64,000 nucleotides of DNA from Vibrio azureus (GCF_002849855.1 NZ_CP018617.1:62001-126000); one strand, 5' to 3'. Numbered from the stretch's first letter, positions 1-9,899 are shown. Numbers and translations are program-made. Notes: a model not told the origin generated them from the sequence alone.

Positions 1-2
1 GT

Positions 3-1037
3 GTGATAAGCTTAATAAATCAAAAAGAGGTGCTAAAAGCGGTTCTTCAAACTGACATTACTTTTTTAGTGTTGTATGCGGTCATTGCGCTTATTGCGCT
101 GGCTTGGTTTCAAATGCTGGTCAATAAGGCCAGACTGGCTGATTTAAATATTAATTTAGAACGCATTGTCACAGAGCGTACTGATTTTCTCAGCCAAGCC
201 AATAACAAGTTACGTCATACCATTGAGCAATATAAACAAAGCCAACAAGCGCTTAAGCAAACACAACAAGAACTGACGCAAGCGACTAAATTGGCGTTAC
301 TGGGCGAGCTTTCCGCCAGCATAAATCATGAAATCAACCAGCCTTTAGCAGCGCTCAAAACTTATAACGAAAATTCATTACGCCTGATGGCGATGGAACG
401 TTACCCAATGGTCACAGATAACCTCCATAAAATGCTTGATCTCAACGGCACAATTGCAGAGGTCATCGCACGCTTAAAAATATTCACTCGTAAAACAGAA
501 AGCAGTCCACACAATGAAGTGTCTATTTTGCAAGAAGCTGTGAGTAATGCATGCCGTATACTTAATACCCAGTTGACGAAACAAGGTATCACTGTCGATA
601 TTCCAAGCATCCCTACTCCAATCTTGCTCGCTATCCACAATGTTGAGTTGGAACAAGTGCTGATCAATATACTTCACAATGCCACTCAGGCGATGACAGG
701 TAACAGCTTAGAACCACGTATTGCGATAACCATTCGATGTGATGAACACATGTGCGATATTTATATATCTGACAATGGACCAGGCATGGATCAAGTTTCT
801 TTATCGCGCATTTTTGACCCTTTCTTTACGACTAAACCAGAAGGCTTAGGGTTAGGGTTAACCATTTCCAAACGCATTTTGGAGAGCTACCAAGGGACAT
901 TAAGCGCTTATCAAGGTGATAAGAATCAGGCACCTTCAGTCAGTGCTTGTTCTGGCGTCCACTTAGGCGGAATGACCTTTACTATTCGTCTGCCTCTCAT
1001 CAAACAAAACTCTCAGGAGGCCCCTTCCGATGCATAG
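3..1037 (+). CDS. Sensor histidine kinase, DctB/NtrB-like, 5' end probably cut by the window
   Basis: Membrane sensor kinase that would phosphorylate the regulator encoded next. A hydrophobic segment lies at about residues 18-42, then a coiled linker. The H-box contains SINHEINQPL with the phospho-acceptor at about His109. The N-box reads NILHNATQAM, followed by DNGPGMD and GLGLGLTISK of the ATP-binding domain. This is the DctB/FixL-type kinase core. The visible start is a GTG two bases from the window edge and only one membrane segment is present, so the sensing domain is probably upstream. It overlaps the next gene by 8 bases, which indicates translational coupling. The signal sensed is unknown. 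Confidence 0.85.
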   Translation: MISLINQKEVLKAVLQTDITFLVLYAVIALIALAWFQMLVNKARLADLNINLERIVTERTDFLSQANNKLRHTIEQYKQSQQALKQTQQELTQATKLALLGELSASINHEINQPLAALKTYNENSLRLMAMERYPMVTDNLHKMLDLNGTIAEVIARLKIFTRKTESSPHNEVSILQEAVSNACRILNTQLTKQGITVDIPSIPTPILLAIHNVELEQVLINILHNATQAMTGNSLEPRIAITIRCDEHMCDIYISDNGPGMDQVSLSRIFDPFFTTKPEGLGLGLTISKRILESYQGTLSAYQGDKNQAPSVSACSGVHLGGMTFTIRLPLIKQNSQEAPSDA

Positions 1038-2256
1038 TCAGATATTTTTTATCGATGATGAACCTCATATTCGCGATGCTGTATCACAGGCTTTACTGCT
1101 TGAAGGACTCGATGTGACATGTTTACCTAATGCGGTCGAAGCATTACGTGTCATTGATGTCGACAAGCCTGCTTTAATCATCACGGATATAAATATGCCA
1201 GTGATGGATGGGTTGGAATTTATGCGGACCTTGTTAAATCAAAATAAACATTTTCAATTTATTGTCTTGACGGGGTACGGCGATGTAAAAACCGCAGTTG
1301 AAGCGATGAAGTGTGGCGCCTACGATTTTCTAGAAAAGCCGTTTTCGACAGAACATTTGCTCAAGTCTTTATACAAAGCGAATGACAAGTTGCAGTTACT
1401 GCAGGAAAATATCTGGTTAAAGAAAGAGCTGGATATGCAGACACATGTGGGACCAAAGATGATTGGACACAGTCAAGTCATGGTCGATATACGCCGCGCA
1501 TTAATCAGTGCCCCTGCTCAGCAACCGATTATTTTTTTGGGTGAAGCAGGCACAGGCAAAAGACTCGCTGCACAATTCACTCATGATATTCACGCTCCAC
1601 CAGAAGCAGAACTCATCACGCTTTCCAGTGAAGATTGGCAAGATGAATCTCAAGAACGTCTGTATCAGTTTCTTGATGATTTACCCTGTGACCGATGTTC
1701 ATGTAGCCTCTATATTTACAATATGGAACACATGACACTGGAGCAGTGGCAATCCCTATTAGCTCACCCAAATATTAACCGTGTTCTCGGCTCTGCCAGC
1801 AGAGTTTCCAAAGCGATCGAGCAAGTCACCAACGTTATCCGTATGCCTACTTTAGATCAGCGTAAAGAAGATATTGGCCCACTATACCGCCACTTTGTCC
1901 GCCATGCGACTAGTCGTTATCAACTGCAACCACAGCAGATAAGCCTTGAAGAAATACAAGAGCTTACCGATCGAGAGTGGCCAGAAAACATCAAACAATT
2001 AAGGCAGTTTGCTGAACTCAGAGCTCTTAAACCTAATGTTTTGTATATGGAAGATTGGCAACAAACCAGTGCTGACATTCAAAGTATGGCTCAGCGTATA
2101 GAATATTTTGAATACGGGTTACTTTTTGACGCCCTTCAGCGGCATAGAGGCAGACTTAAAGATGTTCAACTAGAATTAAAACTATCACGTAAGACTCTAT
2201 ACGACAAATTGAAAAAACATCAGCTGGATAAAGCCCAATTCAAAGGCCGTCATTGA
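1030..2256 (+). CDS. Response regulator with degenerate AAA+ domain and Fis-type HTH
   Basis: Transcription regulator paired with the preceding kinase. The receiver domain (about 1-120) has the acidic pair DDE near residue 10, phospho-acceptor Asp53 in TDINMP, and Lys in EKPF. The central part retains a Walker-A-like GEAGTGK but is much shorter than a sigma-54 activator AAA+ domain, and no GAFTGA loop is seen, so it probably does not open sigma-54 promoters. The C-terminus is a Fis-like helix-turn-helix (GRLKDVQLELKLSRKTLYDKL). An AGGAGG-type site inside the kinase gene precedes the ATG. Next to the Lap genes it may control the adhesin system, but that is inference. Confidence 0.85.
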   Translation: MHSQIFFIDDEPHIRDAVSQALLLEGLDVTCLPNAVEALRVIDVDKPALIITDINMPVMDGLEFMRTLLNQNKHFQFIVLTGYGDVKTAVEAMKCGAYDFLEKPFSTEHLLKSLYKANDKLQLLQENIWLKKELDMQTHVGPKMIGHSQVMVDIRRALISAPAQQPIIFLGEAGTGKRLAAQFTHDIHAPPEAELITLSSEDWQDESQERLYQFLDDLPCDRCSCSLYIYNMEHMTLEQWQSLLAHPNINRVLGSASRVSKAIEQVTNVIRMPTLDQRKEDIGPLYRHFVRHATSRYQLQPQQISLEEIQELTDREWPENIKQLRQFAELRALKPNVLYMEDWQQTSADIQSMAQRIEYFEYGLLFDALQRHRGRLKDVQLELKLSRKTLYDKLKKHQLDKAQFKGRH

Positions 2257-2376
2257 TTAAAGATGACTTGGCTGAAATAAAAACCTTGGGTACAAAAAAA
2301 CGTGGTTATCAATAAAACCATCTAAGCCAGTTCGAAATCAGCCTCATCGAGAGTTCTCCTTAGGACAAGGAATAGA

Positions 2377-3768
2377 ATGAGCCGAGATAAGTACACGAAA
2401 TTGAATCAAGATGAATTGGATTTCGTCGATGATAAAACTGCCGCATTAATACTCAATACGCCCACCAGCGCACGTACTATGCTTTGGGTCATTGCTTTGT
2501 TTTTCGTTGCAGCTGTCATTTGGGCGGCTTGGGCCAAAATAGATAAAGTGACGGTGGGTCAAGGTAAAGTCATTCCATCTTCTCAAGTTCAAATTGTGCA
2601 AAACCTCGAAGGAGGGTTAATTAAAGAAATTTTGGTCAAAGAAGGCCAACAAGTCTCGAAAGGCCAACAGCTGTTGCTGATTGATGACACACGCTTTCGC
2701 TCAGACTTTAGAGAACGAGAACAACAAGTTGCCAACCTAACCGCTTTAGTCATCCAACTTTCGGCCTCCATTGACAGTGTTGAAGTCAACCGAAATTTCA
2801 AAAGTCGTCATTGGGAAAACAGCGTTATTATTCACGATGATAAGCTCGTCTTCCCTCAAGATTTAGAAGAAAGTCAACCTCAGCTAACCCAGCGACAAGA
2901 AGCCGAATATCAAGGTAACTTGCATAACCTCAGAAATCAGTTGTCCGTCATTGATCAGCAAGTCAAACAGAAACAACAAGACCTCGTCGAAATACAAGCA
3001 CGCGTAAACAATTTACGTCGCAGCTATCGGCTCGCCAAAAAGGAACTCGACATCACCAAACCATTGGCAGATGAAGGGGTTGTGCCTCATGTTGAATTGC
3101 TCAAGCTCCAACGTCAAGCCAATGATACCCGCCGTGAATTGACGTCCAGCGAGCTCAAAACACCGGTGATCAAATCCGCCATTCGCGAGTCGATGCTTAA
3201 CCGAATCGATGTCGCCCTAAAATTTCGCTCCGAACAACAAGAAAAACTCAACAACGTTCAAGATCAGTTATCAGCACTGGTAGAGTCTACCGTTGGTCTA
3301 GAAGATCGCGTTAATCGTACTGTGGTCCTTTCTCCAGTAACGGGCACAATTAAGACGCTGAATGTGAATACCGTCGGTGGTGTTATCCAGCCCGGAATGG
3401 ACATTGTTGAAATTGTCCCAACCGAGGACTCTTTACTCATCGAAGCCAAAATAGCTCCCAAAGACATCGCTTTTTTACGTCCCGACCTACAAGCAATTGT
3501 TAAGCTGACTGCCTATGATTTCACTAAATATGGTGGTCTCGAAGGAGAGCTTGAACACATCAGTGCCGACACCACACAAGATGATGAAGGTAACAGCTTC
3601 TATATCGTTCGTATTCGCACCCAAAAAACCAACTTTGGTCAAGGCACTGATTTACCGATTATTCCCGGAATGATGGCCTCTGTCGATATCATTACAGGTA
3701 AACGTACCGTGCTGGAATACTTGCTCAAACCCATCTTAAGTACCAAAAACAATGCTTTGAAAGAATAG
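2377..3768 (+). CDS. lapC: Type I secretion membrane-fusion protein, HlyD/LapC family
   Basis: Periplasmic adaptor that links an inner-membrane ABC exporter to an outer-membrane TolC-type channel. It has a short cytoplasmic N-terminus, one membrane segment at about residues 34-52, a lipoyl-like half (GQGKVIPSSQVQIVQNLEGG), long coiled coils at about 100-300, and the second lipoyl half with the C-terminal beta-barrel (VLSPVTGTIKTL, IVEIVP). The 463-codon length is typical. A clear AGGACAAGG region precedes the start. Its place before LapG, LapD and a LapB-type ATPase marks it as LapC, exporting a large adhesin that is not encoded here. Confidence 0.92.
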   Translation: MSRDKYTKLNQDELDFVDDKTAALILNTPTSARTMLWVIALFFVAAVIWAAWAKIDKVTVGQGKVIPSSQVQIVQNLEGGLIKEILVKEGQQVSKGQQLLLIDDTRFRSDFREREQQVANLTALVIQLSASIDSVEVNRNFKSRHWENSVIIHDDKLVFPQDLEESQPQLTQRQEAEYQGNLHNLRNQLSVIDQQVKQKQQDLVEIQARVNNLRRSYRLAKKELDITKPLADEGVVPHVELLKLQRQANDTRRELTSSELKTPVIKSAIRESMLNRIDVALKFRSEQQEKLNNVQDQLSALVESTVGLEDRVNRTVVLSPVTGTIKTLNVNTVGGVIQPGMDIVEIVPTEDSLLIEAKIAPKDIAFLRPDLQAIVKLTAYDFTKYGGLEGELEHISADTTQDDEGNSFYIVRIRTQKTNFGQGTDLPIIPGMMASVDIITGKRTVLEYLLKPILSTKNNALKE

Positions 3769-4044
3769 GAGTATTCTCAGAGCCAGTCGTCCTTAGAACT
3801 GACTTTTTCAGAGCGTGGGTGGTTTTTTGTATAAGGTACAGGCTTTGATGTGTTGCCTTCTAGATGAGCAGCGATTAGCAACAGGCAGCACTTATCCTTT
3901 AAGTTGATGATCATGTTCTCAATTTAATGAAAATACTGTTTTTAAACCTGGGGATACATACAAAAGCACAACGCACCTTGGATAAATAGACAATTTTTGC
4001 ACTGGGGAACACTTTGAATAGTACAATTGTGGTGTAAGTCGACT

Positions 4045-4728
4045 ATGCACTCTTTATCAATTAAAAGGATGGCATTGTTTATTTTTATTATTTGTATTTC
4101 ATTGCAAATCAACGCTCTCAACAACAGAGAGCAGCAATGGATAAAAGCAGTTTCATCCGTTTACGGAGAGCGCGCAGGGCTGCGAGTTCAAGCTTGGCGC
4201 AAAAAACAACATCGACTTCAATCTCAAACCAACCGCCAAAAGCTGTCGGAGGTGAACCATTTTTTTAACCAATTACACTTTGTCGATGACATCAAACTTT
4301 GGGGAAAAAAAGATTATTGGGCCACACCATTGGAGTTTTTAGGCAGTAGCGCTGGAGACTGTGAGGATTTTACTATCGCTAAGTATTTTTCATTGCTTGA
4401 ACTCGGTATTTCGGATTCCAAAATGCGTTTGGTCTATGTCAAGGCTATCCATCTCAATCAATTCCATATGGTTTTAGCCTACTACCCAACGCCCAGTTCT
4501 GAACCCTTGATTCTCGATAACCTCAAACATGAAATAGTACCAGCGTCTAAGCGCCAAGACTTGAGACCAATCTACAGCTTCAATGGTAAAAACTTATGGT
4601 TGATGAAATCTGCCGCCAGTTCTGGGCAGTTAGCGGGTAAGGCTTCACGTTTGAGCCTTTGGAATGACTTACGCTCCCGTCAGCGTAAGCTGAAACTTAA
4701 GAAACCTAAAATTAACTTTGACGAGTGA
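4045..4728 (+). CDS. lapG: Periplasmic transglutaminase-like cysteine protease, LapG family
   Basis: LapG proteases cut the N-terminal retention module of a LapA-type adhesin and release it from the cell surface when c-di-GMP is low. From the ATG at 4045 the catalytic triad is visible: Cys106 in AGDCEDF, His141 in FHMVLAYY and Asp158 in LILDNL. A signal-like hydrophobic segment covers about residues 8-24. Upstream TTG and downstream ATG starts are possible; 4045 has a weak GGTG ahead of it. The stop overlaps the start of the next gene, which fits the usual lapG-lapD coupling. In the family the enzyme needs calcium and is held inactive by LapD. Confidence 0.92.
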   Translation: MHSLSIKRMALFIFIICISLQINALNNREQQWIKAVSSVYGERAGLRVQAWRKKQHRLQSQTNRQKLSEVNHFFNQLHFVDDIKLWGKKDYWATPLEFLGSSAGDCEDFTIAKYFSLLELGISDSKMRLVYVKAIHLNQFHMVLAYYPTPSSEPLILDNLKHEIVPASKRQDLRPIYSFNGKNLWLMKSAASSGQLAGKASRLSLWNDLRSRQRKLKLKKPKINFDE

Positions 4729-6647
4729 AAAACATGACCCTTTATAAAAAGCTTGTGGTGGGGATGGTGACCGTCTTTCTGCTCCTGATGATCGCGGTTT
4801 TACTCATCCAACTCGACACAACAAGAAATAGCTTGGAACAACAACAACGTTCAGAGGTTAACAACACCATTAATACCGTTGGCTTAGCTTTAGCACCTTA
4901 CTTAAAAGAGAAAGATAAGGTGGCGGTAGAATCAGTAATCAACGCTTTGTTCGATGGAAGTACCTATTCTGTTGTTCGTCTTACCGCACTTGACTCAGAT
5001 GACCAAGTTGTGCGCACTTACCCGATAAAACCCAGTCGTGTCCCGCAATGGTTTGTCGATCTTAATTTATTCAAAGCCATACATGATAAACGTACCGTGA
5101 CCAGTGGCTGGTTGCAGCTCGCAGAAGTCGAAATCATCAGCCACCCCGGCGCTGCGTATGAACAGTTATGGCGAGCCTTAGTGCATTTATTAACGGCTTT
5201 CTCGGTTGTCTTTTTGATTGGCTTAATTGCGATTTCCTATGTTCTTCGCCGTTCCTTGAGGCCTTTAAAAGCGATAGAAAGAAAAATGCGTGACATTGCC
5301 AACAATCAATTTGGCTCCCCACTTGCTCGCCCTAACACAAAAGATCTCATTTCAGTTGTGGATGGCATCAACTCCATGTCTGCTCAAATTGAGCTTTCAT
5401 TTAAAGAACAAGCCAAAGAAGCACAACGTTTACGCGCTCAAGCCTACCTCGACCCTGTCTCTAAACTCGGTAATCGCTCTTTCTATATTAACCATGTTGA
5501 TCAATGGCTCGCAGAAGAAACGGAAGGAGGGATTGCTTTACTTCATGCTGAATACATCGGCGATATCTATGAAACAAAAGACTATCAACTTGCCGACGCT
5601 CATGTGAAAGAGTTATCCGAACGACTCAAAAACACCATCGATATATCCACGGCTACTATTGCGCGTTTATCCAGTGATGAATTTGGCTTATTGTTTCCTC
5701 ATACCGACGAGAGCGAGCTGAAGCTTATTGCAAGCAGCATTGTGAACTGCGTTAACGGGCTCAACACGGACCCAACAGGGTTGGCAAAACCAAAAGCCTC
5801 ACTTGGTGTCGCTTTTAGCAAAGAGCCCAAAGCACGTTCGGAGCTACTGGCGATGGTAGATAACGCCTTATCGCAAGCGAAAGCTCATCCAGAGCAGGCT
5901 TATGGCTTCATCGGAGGTGACGCAAGTTCACACCTAATGGGTAAACAACAGTGGAAAGCGCTCGTCGAAGAGGCCATTCACAGTGGATGGATTCAATTTC
6001 GTTTCCAAGCTGCCAAAAATGCTTGGGGCAAGATATATCACAAAGAGGTGTTCTCTAGCATAGAAAAGCAAGGGGAAACATTCCGAGCCAATCAGTACTT
6101 GTTTGCTTTGGAACAACTCAATGCAACGAATATGTTTGATCAATACGTCATCAAGTCGATGATCCAGAAGTTAAAAAGTGGCCAAATAAACGAACCCATT
6201 GCGATCAACATTGCTCAAAGCAGTATTTCTGAGCCATCCTTTATTCGTTGGACTTCTCATATGTTGGAAAAACACAGCAAAGTTGCCTCCATGCTGCATT
6301 TCGAATTGCCAGAGTCCTGCTTTATTGAGCACCCTCATCATACCGCCTTACTGTGCCATGCCATCCGTCAGTCTGGTGCCATGTTTGGAGTGGATAATTA
6401 TGGCCGAAACTTCCAATCGCTTGAATACATTCAAGAGTTCCGCCCTAACTATGTCAAATTAGATTATTTGTTTACTCATAACCTCCATGATGAGAAACAA
6501 AAGTTCACTTTAACGTCCATTTCCCGTACCGCCCATAATTTGGGGGTGACGACCATTGCATCACGGGTTGAAACTCAGGTTCAACTGGATTTCTTAACAG
6601 AGCACTTTGTTGAAATATTCCAAGGTTTTATTGTCGACAAAGAATAG
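4725..6647 (+). CDS. lapD: c-di-GMP receptor LapD, degenerate GGDEF-EAL
   Basis: Inner-membrane receptor that binds c-di-GMP inside and sequesters LapG outside. Order: membrane segment (about 10-30), periplasmic output domain (30-150), second membrane segment (about 150-173), HAMP (175-225), GGDEF-like (235-400), EAL-like (405-640). The GGDEF signature is replaced by SSDEF, and EAL-like positions read EVF, as expected of a receptor rather than an enzyme. A GW pair at about residues 128-129 in the periplasmic domain matches the conserved tryptophan that contacts LapG in Pseudomonas LapD. The start is GTG overlapping the lapG stop; an in-frame ATG follows three codons later. Confidence 0.92.
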   Translation: MKNMTLYKKLVVGMVTVFLLLMIAVLLIQLDTTRNSLEQQQRSEVNNTINTVGLALAPYLKEKDKVAVESVINALFDGSTYSVVRLTALDSDDQVVRTYPIKPSRVPQWFVDLNLFKAIHDKRTVTSGWLQLAEVEIISHPGAAYEQLWRALVHLLTAFSVVFLIGLIAISYVLRRSLRPLKAIERKMRDIANNQFGSPLARPNTKDLISVVDGINSMSAQIELSFKEQAKEAQRLRAQAYLDPVSKLGNRSFYINHVDQWLAEETEGGIALLHAEYIGDIYETKDYQLADAHVKELSERLKNTIDISTATIARLSSDEFGLLFPHTDESELKLIASSIVNCVNGLNTDPTGLAKPKASLGVAFSKEPKARSELLAMVDNALSQAKAHPEQAYGFIGGDASSHLMGKQQWKALVEEAIHSGWIQFRFQAAKNAWGKIYHKEVFSSIEKQGETFRANQYLFALEQLNATNMFDQYVIKSMIQKLKSGQINEPIAINIAQSSISEPSFIRWTSHMLEKHSKVASMLHFELPESCFIEHPHHTALLCHAIRQSGAMFGVDNYGRNFQSLEYIQEFRPNYVKLDYLFTHNLHDEKQKFTLTSISRTAHNLGVTTIASRVETQVQLDFLTEHFVEIFQGFIVDKE

Positions 6648-6665
6648 AAACGAGGTAGATCAAGG

Positions 6666-8777
6666 ATGAAAGACCCCTTACTGAACTCGCTTATTTACGT
6701 TAGCCGTTACTTTGGGTTAGCCAATTCACCTGAGGCCCTAGTCAACGGATTACCACTTTCTGATGGAAAACTGACGCCCTTTCTCTTTCCTCGCGCAGCA
6801 GAAAGAGCTGGGTTAATCGCCAAAGAAAGCCAAGCAGATTTAGAGGCGATTTCAAGCTTGATTCTACCTGTCATCCTCATTCTTAAAGAGGGAGAGGCCT
6901 GTGTCCTCAACAGCATTAATCATGACAGTTTAGAAGTAGAGATCACCAATTTAGAAAACGGTATGGTCCCTATTGTAGTCCCACTTTCTGAGCTGAAAGA
7001 ACAGTATATTGGCCGCTACTTCCTGATCAAAAAGCAGTTTCAATATGACGAACGTTCACCGGAAGTCCTAGAGACCCGGCAAGGCCATTGGTTCTGGTCA
7101 ACACTATGGCAGTCGAAACGCATTTATCGCGATGTCTTTATTGCTTCTTTTCTGATCAATATTTTTGCTATTGCCACACCAATGTTTACTCGCTTAGTTT
7201 ACGACAAAGTGGTTCCCAACCTCGCCTTTGAAACGCTGTGGGTATTATCCAGCGGGATCTTCATTATTTTCTTATTCGATTTCTTACTCAAGTCACTACG
7301 TAATTATTTTATTGATGTGGCTGGAAAAAAATCGGACATTCTGATTTCCTCAAAGTTATTCAGTAAAGTGCTAGGCATTCGGCTTGAATCAAAACCACCG
7401 TCTGTCGGCGCCTTTGCCCGCCACTTACAAGAGTTTGAATCAATACGAGAGTTCTTTACTTCCGCAACGTTAAGTGCCCTGATTGATCTGCCGTTTGCTC
7501 TGCTGTTTTTACTCGTTATTTGGTTAATGGCTGGTGATTTGGTGTATGTGCCCCTGATCGGTGTCATCCTCCTGATTATTCACTCGCTGATCATCCAACG
7601 TCCATTGCGCCAATCTATCGAGGAAGGCTCGCGCTTGGCGTCACAAAAATACGCCAATCTCGTCGAAAGCTTGGCCGGGCTAGAAACCGTAAAAATGCTC
7701 AGTGCGCAAAGTCAGTTCCAATATCGCTGGGAAGAGGCTGTAGCTCACATGGCCACTTGGAACATTAAAAGCCATAGAATCACCGACAGCATTCAGAATT
7801 CTGCTGGATTTGTCCAGCAAAGTTGTAGCGTTGGCATGATCATTCTCGGCGTTTACCTGATCGCAGAAGGAGAATTAACCATGGGAGGTTTAATCGCTGC
7901 TACCATGTTAAGCGGTCGCGCTATTGGCCCTATGGTTCAGCTTTCTTTAATTTCCACTCGCTATAACCAAGCCAAATCCTCAATGACCATTATTAATCAA
8001 GTAATGTCGATGCCCGATGAACAGGAGTCAGGTAAACGTTACGTACATCGCCCAGTCGTACAAGGCAAGATTGAAATTGACCGCGTCACCTTTCATTATC
8101 CCGATGCCCCCATCGCCTCGATTCGGGACTTAAGCCTGACCATCAACCCCGGAGAGAAAGTTGCCATCATCGGCCGAATTGGCTCAGGCAAGACCACATT
8201 AGAACGCTTGATCATGGGACTTTATAAACCAACCGAAGGCCATGTTCGGATTGATGACACCGACATAGATCAACTGCATCATGTGGACGTGCGACGTAAT
8301 ATTGGCTGTGTACCACAAGACTCAACCCTATTTTTTGGTTCAGTCCGAGATAATATTACTTTAGGCCACCCACTTGTTGATGATCGAGATGTCTTAGAGG
8401 CAGCGAATCGTGCTGGTGTCACGGCTTTTACTCAATCAGACCCAGCAGGGCTTGAGCGCCAAGTCGGAGAAGGTGGCAATATGTTATCCGGAGGACAACG
8501 TCAAGCCGTCACTATTGCACGGGCTTTCCTTGGCCATCCGCCCATTTTGCTTTTAGATGAGCCCACCAGCGCGATGGACAATCGATCCGAGATGCACATC
8601 AAGCATCAACTCGCTCAGCTTAAACCAACAGAAACCTTGGTTTTGATTACACACAAGACATCAATGCTCGATGTTGTAGACCGAGTCATCGTAATGGAAA
8701 AAGGCAGTATCATTGCAGATGGACCTAAAGCAAAAGTCCTCAGTGATTTAAAAAGTGGCAAAGTTCGGAATCATTAA
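6666..8777 (+). CDS. lapB: Type I secretion ABC transporter, LapB family
   Basis: Inner-membrane export ATPase for the adhesin. It has an N-terminal C39-like domain without a convincing catalytic cysteine (about 1-135), a six-helix membrane domain (about 155-430), and a C-terminal ATPase with Walker A GRIGSGKTT, Q-loop VPQDSTLFFGS, signature LSGGQRQ, Walker B ILLLDEPTSAMD and the H-loop in LITHKTS. At 703 codons it is a normal length for peptidase-like-domain T1SS exporters. It lies 18 bases after lapD with an AGGTAGATCAAGG region before the ATG, so lapC, lapG, lapD and lapB are probably one transcription unit. The outer-membrane channel is not seen here. Confidence 0.93.
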   Translation: MKDPLLNSLIYVSRYFGLANSPEALVNGLPLSDGKLTPFLFPRAAERAGLIAKESQADLEAISSLILPVILILKEGEACVLNSINHDSLEVEITNLENGMVPIVVPLSELKEQYIGRYFLIKKQFQYDERSPEVLETRQGHWFWSTLWQSKRIYRDVFIASFLINIFAIATPMFTRLVYDKVVPNLAFETLWVLSSGIFIIFLFDFLLKSLRNYFIDVAGKKSDILISSKLFSKVLGIRLESKPPSVGAFARHLQEFESIREFFTSATLSALIDLPFALLFLLVIWLMAGDLVYVPLIGVILLIIHSLIIQRPLRQSIEEGSRLASQKYANLVESLAGLETVKMLSAQSQFQYRWEEAVAHMATWNIKSHRITDSIQNSAGFVQQSCSVGMIILGVYLIAEGELTMGGLIAATMLSGRAIGPMVQLSLISTRYNQAKSSMTIINQVMSMPDEQESGKRYVHRPVVQGKIEIDRVTFHYPDAPIASIRDLSLTINPGEKVAIIGRIGSGKTTLERLIMGLYKPTEGHVRIDDTDIDQLHHVDVRRNIGCVPQDSTLFFGSVRDNITLGHPLVDDRDVLEAANRAGVTAFTQSDPAGLERQVGEGGNMLSGGQRQAVTIARAFLGHPPILLLDEPTSAMDNRSEMHIKHQLAQLKPTETLVLITHKTSMLDVVDRVIVMEKGSIIADGPKAKVLSDLKSGKVRNH

Positions 8778-8861
8778 AAACAAGCAGAGTCTAAAAGCAA
8801 TCAAAATCACACATCGAGACCTTGATTTCGATACTCACACCGATTGGTTGGGGTATCGAGT

Positions 8862-8975
8862 TCAACTTTGATAAAAAAAATGCTCCATATAACCCAATTC
8901 TTCTAAAAAAATCCAGAGCAGAACAAAACCAACAATCGCAAACAGAACCATGATGGCCTTTTCATCTTCTTCCAT
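8862..8975 (-). CDS. Possible small single-span membrane protein
   Basis: A 37-codon reverse-strand reading frame: a charged start (MEEDEKAI), then one hydrophobic helix (VLFAIVGFVLLWIFL), then a short aromatic tail ending in HFFYQS. A GGGGTG stretch sits about five bases before this ATG; an upstream ATG at 8999 would add eight residues. It is convergent with the Lap genes in the roughly 400-base gap before the flavodoxin gene. Nothing else convincing is seen in that gap. No family is recognised. The hydrophobic pattern is suggestive, but a frame this short could be chance. Confidence 0.35.
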   Translation of the reverse strand: MEEDEKAIMVLFAIVGFVLLWIFLEELGYMEHFFYQS

Positions 8976-9174
8976 ACGTTCACCCCACCATAGAATCATG
9001 TTGCATACATTAGTCACACACTAAGCTAACAGTAATTCTTTAAAAATATCAATTGAAGGTCTGGCTCTGTGAACTCGATACAAAACTTTTTCAGCTTTTT
9101 TATTTGACCTCAACTTAAGTAGAGGTTTTAGCCTATGGTCATTACTTCTATTTTTACCTCAAAAAGGAACGATT

Positions 9175-9756
9175 GTGTCTAAGATTGCCATCATTTATTT
9201 TTCTAAAACTCAAGCGACCGCAAAGTTAGCACGCTCAATTGAAAGCGGTATTGTTCAACATGGTGAGCACAGTGTGCTTTCTCATCAAATTCAAGGTTCA
9301 GAGATCATTGAGGGCCGGTTCAGTAACCCAGAGCTGATGCAACAGTTAGCCGATTGCGCTGCGATTATTTTCGGTTCTCCAACTTATATGGGAGGCGTCG
9401 CTGCACAGTTTAAGGCCTTTGCTGATGCATCAAGCGGAACTTGGTCTAAACAAAAATGGACCAATAAATTAGCTGCGGGATTCACCTGTGGTGGCTCTTT
9501 AAATGGCGATCAATCAATGACTTTGCAATACCTACAAACGCTTTCTAGCCAACACGGCATGCTATGGGTCAGTTTAGGTATCCCGAGCAATAGCGGAGAA
9601 CAAGGCCTCAATCGTTTAGGAACTCAAGCCGGCATTGTCGCACAAAATAATAACGGTAAGTTGCATCATTCAGATCTTGCCACGGCTCATTACCTTGGCA
9701 ACAGAATCGCCGAACTGGTCAGTGCACAAGCTGATAATACACAAGCTAATAAGTAA
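9175..9756 (+). CDS. Flavodoxin/WrbA-like NAD(P)H-dependent FMN reductase family protein
   Basis: Cytoplasmic flavodoxin-fold protein of 193 residues. The N-terminal beta-strand and phosphate loop (IIYFSKTQATAKLA) replace the usual T/S-x-T-G-x-T loop. A central FGSPTYMGGVAAQFKAFAD segment and a GGSLNGDQ segment are typical of the WrbA/flavodoxin-like family, which carries FMN and reduces quinones or other acceptors. The GTG start is chosen because AAAAAGGAAC lies just upstream. It appears monocistronic and convergent with the peptide-binding protein gene. The substrate cannot be told from sequence. Confidence 0.8.
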   Translation: MSKIAIIYFSKTQATAKLARSIESGIVQHGEHSVLSHQIQGSEIIEGRFSNPELMQQLADCAAIIFGSPTYMGGVAAQFKAFADASSGTWSKQKWTNKLAAGFTCGGSLNGDQSMTLQYLQTLSSQHGMLWVSLGIPSNSGEQGLNRLGTQAGIVAQNNNGKLHHSDLATAHYLGNRIAELVSAQADNTQANK

Positions 9757-9874
9757 GATATCATAGGGCTGGTTGCTGTATTAAATGAGCGACAATAATC
9801 ACTGTTAAGGTTTGCTTCGTTGAACCACCAAAATAGAAAGCAAACCCATGCCAGAAAGCTCAGAGCCAAAGTAA

Positions 9875-9899
9875 GTGGTTACTATATCTAAGTAACCAC
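9875..9899. terminator. Hairpin between convergent genes
   Basis: Perfect 9-base inverted repeat (GTGGTTACT / AGTAACCAC) with a 7-base loop, lying between the ends of the flavodoxin gene and the convergent oppA-like gene. There is no uridine run on either strand, so it is only a candidate bidirectional terminator. Confidence 0.4.

Noticed and set aside
3908..3920. TGATCATGTTCTC, a match to the RctB 12-mer consensus near lapG
   Set aside because: A single isolated copy with one mismatch; TGATCA is common enough by chance.
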